Notes: a model not told the origin generated them from the letters alone. A stretch of 64,000 nt of DNA from Muribaculaceae bacterium (GCA_017505535.1 JAFVPD010000013.1:21271-85270); one strand, 5' to 3'; positions 53,524 to 63,111 are shown, counted from the first letter of the stretch. Program-made: numbers and translations.

Positions 53524-54042
53524 ATGAGATTAATCCATAACAGCAAGCTAAGTTATAGACTTATCATCCTGTGTATTGTAGATATAATTGTAATCTTTGT
53601 GATTGCTTGGAATGAAGGTCGGATTCAATATGAACCATTGCTAGATTATAATCTTGCTAAGGATGCAAAAACACTTCCATTAATTTCTGAAACATACAAC
53701 GCAATCATTTTAACTATTATTACAAATATAATAGTGCTGATTATTTATATTAAAAAGAAGTACACCCAAATAAGAGATAAATCTGATCTATCGATTTTGG
53801 CTTTGTATGTCATTATTGTTGTTGGTTGCTTGTCTTATGGATATATTCATATTTCGTCAAGAATGGAAGGAGGAATCATAAACGAAAACAACAATTTGTT
53901 CCGACTTCCAATTATGCTATTCGGAAAGGAAGCTTTTACAAACTTCGTAACTGTTATTAATCTTTATGTATCATTATGTGTTATTCATATTTGCACCTGC
54001 ATTATTTATGTAATTAGGTGTATGTCCACTACCGAGAAATAA
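53524..54042 (+). CDS. AT-rich small membrane protein, unknown
   Basis: A 172-residue protein from the ATG at 53524 (MRLIHNSKLSYRL); an in-frame start at 53482 would overlap comM and gives an unlikely sequence. Four hydrophobic segments are visible (~14-30, ~58-80, ~95-110, ~138-165). Composition is Ile/Tyr/Asn-rich and noticeably more AT-rich than comM or uvrC, with no family recognised. It is 16 bp past comM yet has very different codon use, so it looks like an acquired insert between core genes. Confidence 0.65.
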   Translation: MRLIHNSKLSYRLIILCIVDIIVIFVIAWNEGRIQYEPLLDYNLAKDAKTLPLISETYNAIILTIITNIIVLIIYIKKKYTQIRDKSDLSILALYVIIVVGCLSYGYIHISSRMEGGIINENNNLFRLPIMLFGKEAFTNFVTVINLYVSLCVIHICTCIIYVIRCMSTTEK

Positions 54043-54201
54043 CGATATAGGGCTACATTATATATTATTGAGTAAAGTATGTAATATCTGGGGCATTATC
54101 AACACAAAGATTAAATTTATCACAGATAGTTGCGAATTTGCAAATACATGTTCAAGGAATCGGATATATATAAAATGATAATAAGTGTGTTTTTTGCTGT
54201 C

Positions 54202-55992
54202 CTATTCGGTGGGGTTTAGTGCGCTATGGATTTTTTGGGCCAGGACTGGTCCTGTAACGGCTGCTATCTGCTCGATGGTGGCCTCTCTGATGCGTTTTAC
54301 ACTTTTAAAATGGCGCAATAGCATGGTGCGTGTTTTCTCGCCTACTCCCTTTATTGAATCAAGTTCAGAAACGGTTTGACTCTTACTGCGGCGCTTGCGG
54401 TGATGGGTTATCCCAAATCGGTGGGCTTCATCGCGCAGATGCTGTATGACCCTCAATGATTCGGAATTTTTATTGATATATAGTGGCACACTGTCTCCCG
54501 GGAAATATATTTCTTCAAGCCGCTCAGCGATGCCAATGATGGCTATTTTACCTCGCAATCCGAGTTCATCGAGCACCTCCACCGCCGCGCTCAATTGCCC
54601 TTTTCCGCCGTCAACGATAATGAGCTGAGGCAACGACTGCCCCTCGTCTAAAAGACGCGTATAACGGCGCGTAAGCACCTCCTTCATCGAAGCAAAGTCA
54701 TTGGGTCCATCAACCGTCTTGATTATGAAATGGCGATAGTCACGTTTCGAAGGCTTGGCATTGCGAAAAACCACACAGGCCGACACCGGATTTGTTCCCT
54801 GCGTGTTAGAGTTGTCAAAACACTCAATGTGACGTGGAAGTTCCGTCAATCGCAAATCGGTTTTCAGGCGTTCCAACGTGCGTTCAAGCCTCTCCTCGGG
54901 GTTGACTTTCTCCATATGTTTGAGGTTGTCTATTTTTTGCTGACGTGCATTGCGCACCGATACGTCAAGTAGCTGACGCTTGTCACCTCGTTGTGGTACA
55001 ATAAACGAAACCCCATTAAGTTCTATCTCCGGCTCAATGGGCACCACAACTTCACGAAACGACACCTCAAGACGAGTCATGATTTCAGTCATTGCGTAGG
55101 CCAATATCTGCGCTTGCGACTCGTCAAGACGACGCTTATACTCCAACGTTATACTACGCACAATCACGCCATCACGCACATGCATATAATTGACATAGAC
55201 ATCACGATCATCGTCATCGATTCCGAACACATCAATATCGCCAACCGTTTGGCTAACTATCACACTCTTAGAACGATAGCGTTCTATTAGGAGATATTTT
55301 TCCTTGACTTCTTGGGCCTGTTCAAACTTAAGTTGCGACGCCAATCGCTCCATTTCGGCCCGCATATAGGCCATAAGTTCCTGAGTATCACCACGAAGTA
55401 TTTGTTTGATGCGAGCAATGTATCCTCCATATTCCTCCATAGAGATTTCACCGGTGCAACACCCTCGACATCGTTTCATGTGATAGTCAAGACACAAACG
55501 CCCCTTTTTGCGAGCTATGTAGTCGGGCGTTATAGCCATGCGACACGTGCGCAACGGGAATAGTTCGCGCACAAGGTCAAGCATAGCTCTCGCTATGCCG
55601 GTATTGGTATATGGGCCAAAATACTTTGACCCATCTTTCAACTTATTATAAGTGAGAAAAACGCGCGGATAATGCTCATTTGTGACACAAATCCAAGGGT
55701 AGGATTTATCATCTTTGAGCAAAACATTATATCGAGGCTGATGCTCCTTGATGAGAGAGTTTTCAAGATTTAAAGCATCTTCCTCGGTGGGTACAACGAT
55801 ATATCGCATATCGGCAATTGCTCGCACCAGCAAACGAGTGCGCACACTCTCGTGCTCCCGATTAAAATAAGAGGACACACGACGGCGCAAATTTTTTGCC
55901 TTACCCACGTATATCACCACACCCTCGGCATTATAATACATATACACGCCGGGGGTTTCGGGCAAGATAGCGATTTTCTCTTTTAGCAGCAC
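54202..55992 (-). CDS. uvrC: Excinuclease ABC subunit C
   Basis: Nucleotide-excision repair endonuclease making both incisions. A 596-residue protein: GIY-YIG nuclease domain (PGVYMYYNAEGVVIYVGKAKNLRRRV) at ~14-40, the Cys-rich segment CLDYHMKRCRGCC near 155, a UvrB-interacting helix (LKFEQAQEVKEKYLLIER) near 215, the RNase H-like domain with IECFDNSNTQGTNPVSACVVF near 385 and IIVDGGKGQLSAA near 462, and terminal HhH motifs. The start is GTG at 55992, 2 bp after the apt stop. The 159-bp gap to the convergent membrane gene shows nothing notable. Confidence 0.96.
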   Translation of the reverse strand: MLLKEKIAILPETPGVYMYYNAEGVVIYVGKAKNLRRRVSSYFNREHESVRTRLLVRAIADMRYIVVPTEEDALNLENSLIKEHQPRYNVLLKDDKSYPWICVTNEHYPRVFLTYNKLKDGSKYFGPYTNTGIARAMLDLVRELFPLRTCRMAITPDYIARKKGRLCLDYHMKRCRGCCTGEISMEEYGGYIARIKQILRGDTQELMAYMRAEMERLASQLKFEQAQEVKEKYLLIERYRSKSVIVSQTVGDIDVFGIDDDDRDVYVNYMHVRDGVIVRSITLEYKRRLDESQAQILAYAMTEIMTRLEVSFREVVVPIEPEIELNGVSFIVPQRGDKRQLLDVSVRNARQQKIDNLKHMEKVNPEERLERTLERLKTDLRLTELPRHIECFDNSNTQGTNPVSACVVFRNAKPSKRDYRHFIIKTVDGPNDFASMKEVLTRRYTRLLDEGQSLPQLIIVDGGKGQLSAAVEVLDELGLRGKIAIIGIAERLEEIYFPGDSVPLYINKNSESLRVIQHLRDEAHRFGITHHRKRRSKSQTVSELDSIKGVGEKTRTMLLRHFKSVKRIREATIEQIAAVTGPVLAQKIHSALNPTE

Positions 55993-55994
55993 AA

Positions 55995-56513
55995 TTAATA
56001 TGTAATAAGCGAAGTCACTTCGGCCTCAGCAGGCAAATTGGCACGTCCACCGAGAGCACCAAGTTCGATTATGAAGTTTATATAAATCTGCTTTGGATTC
56101 ATGCTCTTCACCAATTCATAGGCTGCAGCCATTGTGCCACCGGTAGCCAACACGTCATCATGAATTACCACAATATCATCTTCGCTGATGGCATCGCGAT
56201 GAATCTCGATTGTATCGGTTCCATACTCTTTGCCATAGGAAGCCCGTATTGTATCGGCAGGCAATTTTCCCGGTTTGCGAATGGGCACAAATCCTGCGCC
56301 TAATTCAAACGCAAGAATAGAACCTCCAATAAAACCACGAGACTCGATACCTACAACTTTTGTCACGCCCTTATCTCGATAAAGTTGCGACAAATCCCAG
56401 CCAATAATATGCATGGCTCGAGGGTCCTTAAACACAGTGGTCAAATCTTTAAACACGATTCCCTTTTTTGGGAAATCCATTACATCACGGACTTTAGATT
56501 TAATATATTCCAT
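55995..56513 (-). CDS. apt: Adenine phosphoribosyltransferase
   Basis: Salvages adenine to AMP. The 172-residue protein has KGIVFKDLTTVFKDP near 18, VVGIESRGFIGGSILAFELG near 53 and the PRPP loop VVIHDDVLATGGTMAAAYEL near 122. It is flanked by uvrC (2 bp) and mnmG (63 bp, with the parS-like site between). Confidence 0.97.
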   Translation of the reverse strand: MEYIKSKVRDVMDFPKKGIVFKDLTTVFKDPRAMHIIGWDLSQLYRDKGVTKVVGIESRGFIGGSILAFELGAGFVPIRKPGKLPADTIRASYGKEYGTDTIEIHRDAISEDDIVVIHDDVLATGGTMAAAYELVKSMNPKQIYINFIIELGALGGRANLPAEAEVTSLITY

Positions 56514-56551
56514 AATCTCAATTAAGTTATTGATTCCTTGTGTATTATTTT

Positions 56552-56567
56552 TGTTCCACGTGAAACA
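56552..56567. other. parS: parS-type centromere site
   Basis: TGTTCCACGTGAAACA is a 16-bp palindrome that matches the widely conserved ParB-binding consensus TGTTNCACGTGAAACA exactly (N = C). It is in the intergenic gap between mnmG and apt. Such sites mark the origin-proximal region of most bacterial chromosomes. No parA/parB genes are inside this window. Confidence 0.8.
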
Positions 56568-56576
56568 ATTTCTCCA

Positions 56577-58454
56577 TTACCGACCCAATAGCAACAACAG
56601 AATATTGATGTCGCTTGGAGAAATACCCGGTATGCGAGAAGCCTGGGCAACAGTTTCGGGATTGATGCGTTCAAGCTTTTGACGGGCCTCGGTAGAGAGG
56701 GCATTAATTTCGCTATAATTTAAGCGACCTTTTAATTTCACATCTTCAAGGCGTCGGATTTTATCGGCTATCAATCTCTCGCGGTCGATATACCCTTGAT
56801 ACTTGATGAGAATTTCGGCAGCCTCAATAATCTCATTACGACGTAGCTCTTCAATCGACTCCAAGTGTTGCGACAAAGCATTGATGTGAGGAGCGAGCAT
56901 TTTTATAGAGAGCTGTGGTCGCAATATTAAATCATATAGTTTCACACCCTGTTTGAGTGGAGACGTGCCCAATTGCTCAAGCGCCGGATTAATTATCGAT
57001 GCTTTAATAGAAAACTCACGAGTGAAATCGATAAGCGCATCTCGTTGCTCACGCTTTGAGCGCATCAACTCATACCGTTCCTCTGTTGCCAATCCAAGCT
57101 CATAGGCTTTCTCAGTCAAACGCATATCGGCATCATCTTGACGCAACAGAATGCGATACTCGGCACGAGATGTAAACATTCGGTAAGGCTCATCTACACC
57201 TTTAGTCACGAGGTCGTCAATGAGAACACCTATATAGGCTTCATCACGTCCAAGTACAAAATGAGGCTGACCAACCGCCGACTGGTGGGCATTAATTCCG
57301 GCAACGAGCCCTTGGCCCGCAGCCTCCTCATATCCTGTTGTTCCGTTTACCTGACCGGCAAAAAACAAACCTTTGATGAGTTTTGTTTCGAGTGTATGGT
57401 AGAGTTGCGTGGGATCGAAAAAGTCATACTCGATGGCATATCCGGGGCGATATATCTGAACGTCGGCAAGAGCAGGCACACTTTGCAAAGCCTCAACTTG
57501 AATGGGCAATGGTAGCGATGAAGAGAATCCATTTAGATAAAATTCCTGAGTATCTTCTCCCTCCGGTTCAAGGAAAAGTTGATGCTCGTCCTTGTCGGCA
57601 AACGTAACTATTTTAGTCTCTATACTGGGGCAATATCGAGGCCCTATACTTTGAATCTGTCCATTATATAGAGGAGAATCGGGCAATCCACGACGAAGTA
57701 TTTCATGGGTTTGGATATTGGTGTAAACAGTGAAGCATTGGCGCTGTTTTAGTGTGCGTTTTACATCGGGGAGATATGAAAAACCATGAAAATCATCTTC
57801 TCCATCTTGCGGAGTAGTTAGTTCCCACTTCACGGTGCGACCATCTATGCGCACAGGAGTACCTGTTTTCATTCTATCCGTTACAAAACCCATTTCTCTC
57901 AATTGCTCGGTGAGACCATGTGAGGCCGGTTCTGAAACGCGCCCTCCTTTAAGTTGCACACGGCCTATATGCATCAAGCCATTGAGAAATGTGCCTGCTG
58001 TGAGTACGACTGATTTTGCCGAAAACGTAACTCCAAGAGCCGTTGTCACACCTTTCACCACACCATCTTCTACCACCAAACCGGTAACATCATCTTGCCA
58101 CATTGACAAATTTGGGGTGTTTTCAAGGATACGACGCCACTCAGCACTAAACTTCATGCGATCGCTTTGCGCTCTTGGGCTCCACATAGCCGGACCTTTT
58201 GAACGATTAAGCATGCGAAATTGTATTGCAGTGCGGTCGGTAACAATACCCATCTGACCTCCTAAAGCATCAATCTCGCGCACAATTTGACCTTTTGCAA
58301 TTCCACCAACGGCAGGATTGCAACTCATCTGTGCAATTTTGTTCATATCGATAGTTACCAACAAGGTGTTTGAGCCGAGTCGTGCCGCCGCCGAAGCCGC
58401 TTCACAACCGGCATGTCCTGCGCCGATAACTATTACATCATAATCAAATCTCAT
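56577..58454 (-). CDS. mnmG: tRNA uridine-5-carboxymethylaminomethyl modification enzyme, FAD subunit
   Basis: FAD-dependent partner of MnmE that modifies wobble uridine 34. The 625-residue protein has the FAD motif VIGAGHAGCEAASAAARLG at ~10-27, MSCNPAVGGIAKGQIVREID near 44, LTAGTFLNGLMHIG near 150 and GLFFAGQVNGTTGYEEAAGQG near 355. The C-terminal helical domain ends GRIPGISPSDINILLLLL-like. It follows ybeY by 16 bp and carries the parS-like site just past its stop, recalling the gidA-proximal origin location in other phyla. Confidence 0.97.
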   Translation of the reverse strand: MRFDYDVIVIGAGHAGCEAASAAARLGSNTLLVTIDMNKIAQMSCNPAVGGIAKGQIVREIDALGGQMGIVTDRTAIQFRMLNRSKGPAMWSPRAQSDRMKFSAEWRRILENTPNLSMWQDDVTGLVVEDGVVKGVTTALGVTFSAKSVVLTAGTFLNGLMHIGRVQLKGGRVSEPASHGLTEQLREMGFVTDRMKTGTPVRIDGRTVKWELTTPQDGEDDFHGFSYLPDVKRTLKQRQCFTVYTNIQTHEILRRGLPDSPLYNGQIQSIGPRYCPSIETKIVTFADKDEHQLFLEPEGEDTQEFYLNGFSSSLPLPIQVEALQSVPALADVQIYRPGYAIEYDFFDPTQLYHTLETKLIKGLFFAGQVNGTTGYEEAAGQGLVAGINAHQSAVGQPHFVLGRDEAYIGVLIDDLVTKGVDEPYRMFTSRAEYRILLRQDDADMRLTEKAYELGLATEERYELMRSKREQRDALIDFTREFSIKASIINPALEQLGTSPLKQGVKLYDLILRPQLSIKMLAPHINALSQHLESIEELRRNEIIEAAEILIKYQGYIDRERLIADKIRRLEDVKLKGRLNYSEINALSTEARQKLERINPETVAQASRIPGISPSDINILLLLLGR

Positions 58455-58470
58455 ATATAATTACATCAAT

Positions 58471-58902
58471 TCATTTCAAATTAGAGAGCAACTTAAGGGC
58501 CTCATCTTCATGGGCTTCCATTATCTCACGCTCGCCCGGACCTTTGTCATTTATTCCGCAAAGATGAAGCAATCCGTGGGCTATCACACGATAAAACTCC
58601 GATTCATAATCAAGACCCAATGATTCGGCATTGGACTTCACCGTATCGAGAGAGATATATATGTCACCCCTGAGCATGCGCCCTTGACAATAATCAAACG
58701 TTATGATATCGGTATAATAATCGTGATCGAGAAACTCTTTATTTACCTCAAGTATTTTCTCATCGTCACAGAATATATAAACCATTGATCGAATAATGCG
58801 ATTATGATTTTGCGCCACACATTCGAGCCAACGTTCTATCTTGTCTTGTGCAAAAATGGGCATTGAGACTTTTTCACTTAACCATTGAATCTTATCACTC
58901 AT
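58471..58902 (-). CDS. ybeY: Endoribonuclease YbeY
   Basis: Zinc-dependent RNase for 16S rRNA 3'-end maturation and quality control. The protein has 143 residues from the ATG at 58902 (MSDKIQWLSEKVSM). A longer in-frame reading to 59049 is excluded by the promoter at 58923-58952. The metal motif is AHGLLHLCGINDKGP: the first two His ligands are present, while the usual third His is replaced by Asp in NDKG, a variant I believe is common in Bacteroidota. The catalytic-Arg region RGDIYISLDTV is intact. Confidence 0.92.
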   Translation of the reverse strand: MSDKIQWLSEKVSMPIFAQDKIERWLECVAQNHNRIIRSMVYIFCDDEKILEVNKEFLDHDYYTDIITFDYCQGRMLRGDIYISLDTVKSNAESLGLDYESEFYRVIAHGLLHLCGINDKGPGEREIMEAHEDEALKLLSNLK

Positions 58903-58922
58903 ATAGTTTGAATTATAACCTA

Positions 58923-58952
58923 CAAATGTAAGAATATTTGAGGGAAATTCAA
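58923..58952 (-). promoter_or_regulatory. Promoter of ybeY-mnmG
   Basis: Minus-strand TACATTTG (58923-58930) with TTG (58950-58952) at 19 bp. The short leader fixes the ybeY start at 58902. Confidence 0.75.
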
Positions 58953-59151
58953 AGAACAAAATTCCGGAGTGTTTTTTTGAATTTTCTGAGCCGAGAACAC
59001 CGCACAAAGAAAAGCCATCTATCACACTGTATATCTGCATCTTACGCAATTTAAAAGGCCTTGAGAATTTAAAATTTCAAAGAATTCGGGCAGGTGATCA
59101 CTATTTTTTGACTGAAAACAGCACAAAAATCATAGTTCAAAATTTTAACAA

Positions 59152-59182
59152 TTGCTCAAGTTGTAAAAAATTCATAAATTTG
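59152..59182 (+). promoter_or_regulatory. Promoter of the AlkD-like gene
   Basis: TTG (59152-59154), 20 bp, TAAATTTG (59175-59182). Transcription start near 59189 supports the ATG at 59198 and rules out the longer in-frame reading from 59108. Confidence 0.75.
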
Positions 59183-59197
59183 CAAAAACTTGTTTTC

Positions 59198-59902
59198 ATG
59201 GTCAATCAGTGGCAACAACAACTCCGAAATGTGGCAAACCCACAAAAAGTAAAAATCCTATCCTCATTTTTTAAAACCGGGAAAGGAGAATATGGCGAAG
59301 GTGATATTTTCATCGGAATCGTTGTGCCCGACAACCGTAGGATTGCCCGGCAATATCGCAACGCTCCCATTGAAGTGATTCGCCAAATGCTTTATAGCGA
59401 AATTCACGAGTTTCGCGCGTCGGCGATTTTTGCACTCGTTGACCGCTACACTCACAAAAAAGATTCAAACGCGCGACAAGCAATTGTTGATTTTTATCTT
59501 GCCAACGCCTCTCAGTGCAACAATTGGGACCTGGTTGATTTATCAGCTCCTTATATATTGGGCAATCACATGCTTGAGCACCCAATGCCTTTGCTTCTCG
59601 ACAAACTGAGCAACGATCGCAATCTATGGTTGCAACGCATTGCCATAGTCGCAACACTCATGCTCATACGTCACAATCGATTTGATGACACTCTGCGACT
59701 ATCCCTACATTATCTATCACACCCCCACCCTCTCATTCACAAAGCAACCGGATGGATGCTACGAGAAATTGGCAAACGCGACGAAAAAACTCTTTTGGAC
59801 TTTTTAGACGCGAATGCGACCAAAATGCCACGCACTGCGCTGCGTTATGCAATCGAACGTCTGACACCACAACAACGACAATATTTTCTATCACTAAAAT
59901 AA
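59198..59902 (+). CDS. AlkD-like DNA alkylation repair protein
   Basis: A 234-residue all-helical HEAT-repeat protein. The N-terminal segment KILSSFFKTGKGEYGEGDIFIGI matches the AlkD/AlkC family, and NCNNWDLVDLSAPYILG near residue 115 contains the WDxVD motif whose Asp lies at the alkylated-base site. LWLQRIAIVATLMLIRHN and the repeat HPLIHKATGWMLREIGKRD complete the family pattern. AlkD excises cationic N3- and N7-alkyl purines without base flipping. A transcript with the WG-repeat gene 8 bp downstream is likely. Substrate range is inferred from the family. Confidence 0.9.
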   Translation: MVNQWQQQLRNVANPQKVKILSSFFKTGKGEYGEGDIFIGIVVPDNRRIARQYRNAPIEVIRQMLYSEIHEFRASAIFALVDRYTHKKDSNARQAIVDFYLANASQCNNWDLVDLSAPYILGNHMLEHPMPLLLDKLSNDRNLWLQRIAIVATLMLIRHNRFDDTLRLSLHYLSHPHPLIHKATGWMLREIGKRDEKTLLDFLDANATKMPRTALRYAIERLTPQQRQYFLSLK

Positions 59903-59909
59903 TTATTAT

Positions 59910-61703
59910 ATGTATAAAACCAACATCTTGCGATTTCTAACTATTATCGCAACGTTTGCAATATGCCACTCATCTTTGAATGCCGAAAGAATTGTCAAAG
60001 AGTATAAAGCTAAAAAGGACGACGCAACACAACTATGGGGATACGAAAACAAAGGCGATAAAGAATATTGGTGGGAACAAGCCCATAGCCAAGGTGACGA
60101 TGAAGAGCTCATGAACTGTAACCATGAAATCAATTGGCTCATATCACCTCAATATACCGACGTTGCCAAGGAATTTGAGGAAGGGCTGGCCGCCGTTGAA
60201 ATAAATGGCAAAGTGGGTTTTATCGACAAAAACAACCGCTTTGTAATAGCCCCTAAATTTGAGCCTATGAAGAATCTCAAAGGCTTCAGCCAGGGGTTGG
60301 CAGCGGTAAAAGTAGGCGACAAATATGGCTACATCGACAAAACAGGAAAATTCATTATAGAACCTCAATTTGACTATGCCGAGAACTTCAACGAAAACCA
60401 TCTTGCCACAGTCAAAATGGGCAAGAAATATGGTGCTATCGACCTATTTGGTGATACTGTCGTCCCATGCAAATTCATTGCCGAAGAAGCCATGACCAAA
60501 GTCCCATTCTCAAATAAACCCTACCGACAGGCAGCTAAAGATGCTAAAAACAGATATGAAGATGGATACTACGATGACGTCACCATGGCCATTCAAGAAG
60601 CCGAAAACACTATAAATCGCAAAATGCGCGACAATTCCTGGCGCCTGATGGCCAAACGCAATCTTATCACTTCTACCCGAAACAGCAACAAGGGATTAAA
60701 AGCAAATGCCACTGACACAGCATGGGTTATACAACCCAACTACACCACTATTACACCATTGGACAAAGCAGGCGAGTACTTTGCCGTGACTACCAATATA
60801 GGAACAGGCGTTTACGACTGCTATGGACGCATGATTTTGCCATGTTCATTCAAGAAAATCATGGCACAAGAAAAAGAACAAATATTTGTCGTCTATCGTT
60901 CCGATAATAGGGCCGGCCTCTACTCCTACTCAGGCTCGCTAATCGTTCCGACATCATTTGAAAGCATCTCATCTTTTACCAATGGCACTGCCACAGCCTC
61001 AATCGAAGGTGTTAGCACTTCAATCGACGTAAATGGCCAGGTTTCTGATGATTTCATCAACCAACTTCTTCCTTTAGGGCTTCAAAAGACAGGCACAGAC
61101 TTCAGTGGATTCTACAAGCGCATTGCCGACATTCGCCCCACTTGCGCTCAAGCACACAACAATTTAGGGATTCATGCCATCACTATCGAGGACAACAAGA
61201 CAGGTATGAATCAACTCAAAATAGCCCATAAACTCGACCCCAATGACCAACAAATCGAAGCAAATCTCAAACAAGCCAAAAGCGACCGCAACGACCGACG
61301 TTGGAAACGCATCGGAAACATTCTTGAGATTACTGCAGCAGTAATAGGCATCGCTACAACCACCTACGCAGCAACTCAAGGTGTGTCACTTGATCCGGCT
61401 GCATCTTACTCCACCGTTGGGGCATCGTCCTACGATATGACCTCTTCAAGCGACTATAGCTCTTCTTCATCGTCGTCAAAATCCAAACGTTCTAAAACCG
61501 ATGTGAAAAAGAACGAATGCGGGTCAAATTGGATGTCAGATAGTCGTGTGTATTCAAACTACGAAGACCAACTTATTCAAATGAAAACCTTTCCCGAAAA
61601 ATATGACGCAAGTCAATATAAAGAAATACAACGCAAAATGCGCAATATACGCCAAAAATGGGAAGCAAGAGGTTGCACTATAACCAAATCGTCCCACGAA
61701 TAA
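59910..61703 (+). CDS. Exported WG-repeat protein
   Basis: A 597-residue protein with a signal peptide (MYKTNILRFLTIIATFAICHSSLNA). Residues ~75-185 contain three clear WG/KWG-type repeats (EGLAAVEINGKVGFIDKNNR, QGLAAVKVGDKYGYIDKTGK, ATVKMGKKYGAIDLFGDT), and degenerate copies continue to ~375. A TPR-like helical pair follows (AHNNLGIHAITIEDNKTGMN). A weak hydrophobic segment near residue 475 precedes a Ser-rich low-complexity region (~515-530). WG repeats often sit in envelope proteins. Role unknown. It follows the AlkD-like gene by 8 bp. Confidence 0.8.
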   Translation: MYKTNILRFLTIIATFAICHSSLNAERIVKEYKAKKDDATQLWGYENKGDKEYWWEQAHSQGDDEELMNCNHEINWLISPQYTDVAKEFEEGLAAVEINGKVGFIDKNNRFVIAPKFEPMKNLKGFSQGLAAVKVGDKYGYIDKTGKFIIEPQFDYAENFNENHLATVKMGKKYGAIDLFGDTVVPCKFIAEEAMTKVPFSNKPYRQAAKDAKNRYEDGYYDDVTMAIQEAENTINRKMRDNSWRLMAKRNLITSTRNSNKGLKANATDTAWVIQPNYTTITPLDKAGEYFAVTTNIGTGVYDCYGRMILPCSFKKIMAQEKEQIFVVYRSDNRAGLYSYSGSLIVPTSFESISSFTNGTATASIEGVSTSIDVNGQVSDDFINQLLPLGLQKTGTDFSGFYKRIADIRPTCAQAHNNLGIHAITIEDNKTGMNQLKIAHKLDPNDQQIEANLKQAKSDRNDRRWKRIGNILEITAAVIGIATTTYAATQGVSLDPAASYSTVGASSYDMTSSSDYSSSSSSSKSKRSKTDVKKNECGSNWMSDSRVYSNYEDQLIQMKTFPEKYDASQYKEIQRKMRNIRQKWEARGCTITKSSHE

Positions 61704-61756
61704 GACAACTAATTACACCCCCTCAATAAATAAAATTGCTAAAACAATGCGTAATC

Positions 61757-61778
61757 GCAAATTTCTCTGTAAATTTGC
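61757..61778 (+). promoter_or_regulatory. -7 box of metY inside a perfect inverted repeat
   Basis: The -7 box TAAATTTG (61770-61777) lies within GCAAATTT (61757-61764), 6 bp, AAATTTGC (61771-61778). No TTG at -33. This arrangement suits an operator that overlaps the promoter, possibly for sulfur control. The ATG of metY is 29 bp further on. Confidence 0.5.
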
Positions 61779-61806
61779 ACCTCATTGAGACAAAACTTTT
61801 CTACAA

Positions 61807-63087
61807 ATGGCAAAACAATTTAAGCCCGAAACCCTATGCGTCCAAGCGGGCTGGACTCCATCAAAGGGCGAACCCCGTGTTCTTCCCATATATCAAAGCA
61901 CAACATTTAAATACGACACAAGCGAGCAAATGGCACGTCTCTTTGACCTTGAAGATTCAGGCTACTTCTACACTCGCTTGCAAAACCCCACTAACGATGC
62001 GGTGGCAGCTAAAATAGCCGCTCTTGAAGGTGGAGTTGCTGCAATGCTCACCTCAAGCGGCCAAGCAGCTAATTTCTATGCAATTTTCAACATTTGTCAA
62101 GCCGGCGATCACTTCGTTAGTTCATCGGCAATATATGGTGGCACATTCAACCTCTTCAGTGTCACAATGAAAAAATTAGGCATCGATGTAACCTTCATCA
62201 GCCCTGAGGCAAGCGAAGAAGAAATAGCAGCGGCATTCAAGCCCAACACCAAAGCATTATTTGGTGAAACCGTATCAAATCCTTCCCTTGAAGTGCTTGA
62301 CATCGAGAAATTTGCACGTGTGGCACATGCCCATGGTGTTCCATTGATAGTTGATAACACATTCCCAACACCCATCAACTGCCGTCCATTTGAATGGGGT
62401 GCCGACATCGTTATTCACTCTACCACTAAATACATGGACGGACATGCCACAAGCGTAGGTGGTGCAATCGTAGATAGCGGCAACTTCAACTGGGACGCCC
62501 ATGCCGACAAATTCCCCGGATTGTGCACCCCCGACGAGTCCTACCATGGCTTGACCTACACCAAAGCATTTGGCAAACTCGCATTTATCACCAAAGCCAC
62601 TGCACAACTCATGCGCGACTTGGGTAGCATACAATCACCTCAAAATGCATTCCTTCTCAACTTGGGATTGGAAACACTGCACCTACGCATGCCACGCCAC
62701 TGCGAAAATGCATTGAAAGTAGCTCAATATCTTGAACAAAACGAGCATGTTGCTTGGGTTAACTATTGCAGTTTGCCGGGAAATAAATTCTATGAATTGG
62801 CAAAAAAATACATGCCCAATGGCTCTTGCGGAGTTATCTCATTTGGACTTAAAGGAGGCCGTGAAGACTCTATTAAATTCATGGACAACCTCAAACTTGC
62901 AGCTATTGTCACACACGTTGCCGATGCCCGCACATGTGTTCTTCACCCGGCAAGCCACACCCATCGCCAACTCAGCGACGAGCAATTAATTGAGGCAGGT
63001 GTTCGCCCCGACCTCATTCGTCTATCTGTGGGAATTGAAAACGCCGACGACATCATTGCCGACATCGAACAAGCACTCAACGCCTAA
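61807..63087 (+). CDS. metY: O-acetylhomoserine sulfhydrylase
   Basis: PLP enzyme making homocysteine (or cysteine) from an O-acetyl amino acid and sulfide. The 426-residue protein has LCVQAGWTPSKGEPRVLPIYQ at the start, YTRLQNPTNDAVAAKIAALEGG near 58, SSGQAANFYAIF near 83, VDNTFPTP near 182, and the PLP-Lys motif IHSTTKYMDGHATS near 203. Length and the insertion after the Lys favour O-acetylhomoserine over cystathionine enzymes. It is monocistronic with its own -7 box and terminator. cysE at the left of the window acts in the same sulfur network. Confidence 0.94.
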   Translation: MAKQFKPETLCVQAGWTPSKGEPRVLPIYQSTTFKYDTSEQMARLFDLEDSGYFYTRLQNPTNDAVAAKIAALEGGVAAMLTSSGQAANFYAIFNICQAGDHFVSSSAIYGGTFNLFSVTMKKLGIDVTFISPEASEEEIAAAFKPNTKALFGETVSNPSLEVLDIEKFARVAHAHGVPLIVDNTFPTPINCRPFEWGADIVIHSTTKYMDGHATSVGGAIVDSGNFNWDAHADKFPGLCTPDESYHGLTYTKAFGKLAFITKATAQLMRDLGSIQSPQNAFLLNLGLETLHLRMPRHCENALKVAQYLEQNEHVAWVNYCSLPGNKFYELAKKYMPNGSCGVISFGLKGGREDSIKFMDNLKLAAIVTHVADARTCVLHPASHTHRQLSDEQLIEAGVRPDLIRLSVGIENADDIIADIEQALNA

Positions 63088-63111
63088 GAACCTTCTTACA
63101 ATCTCATAAAC

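Noticed and set aside
61704..61806. SAM riboswitch before metY
   Set aside because: The predicted leader from the -7 box to the ATG is about 25 bases, too short for any known SAM riboswitch.
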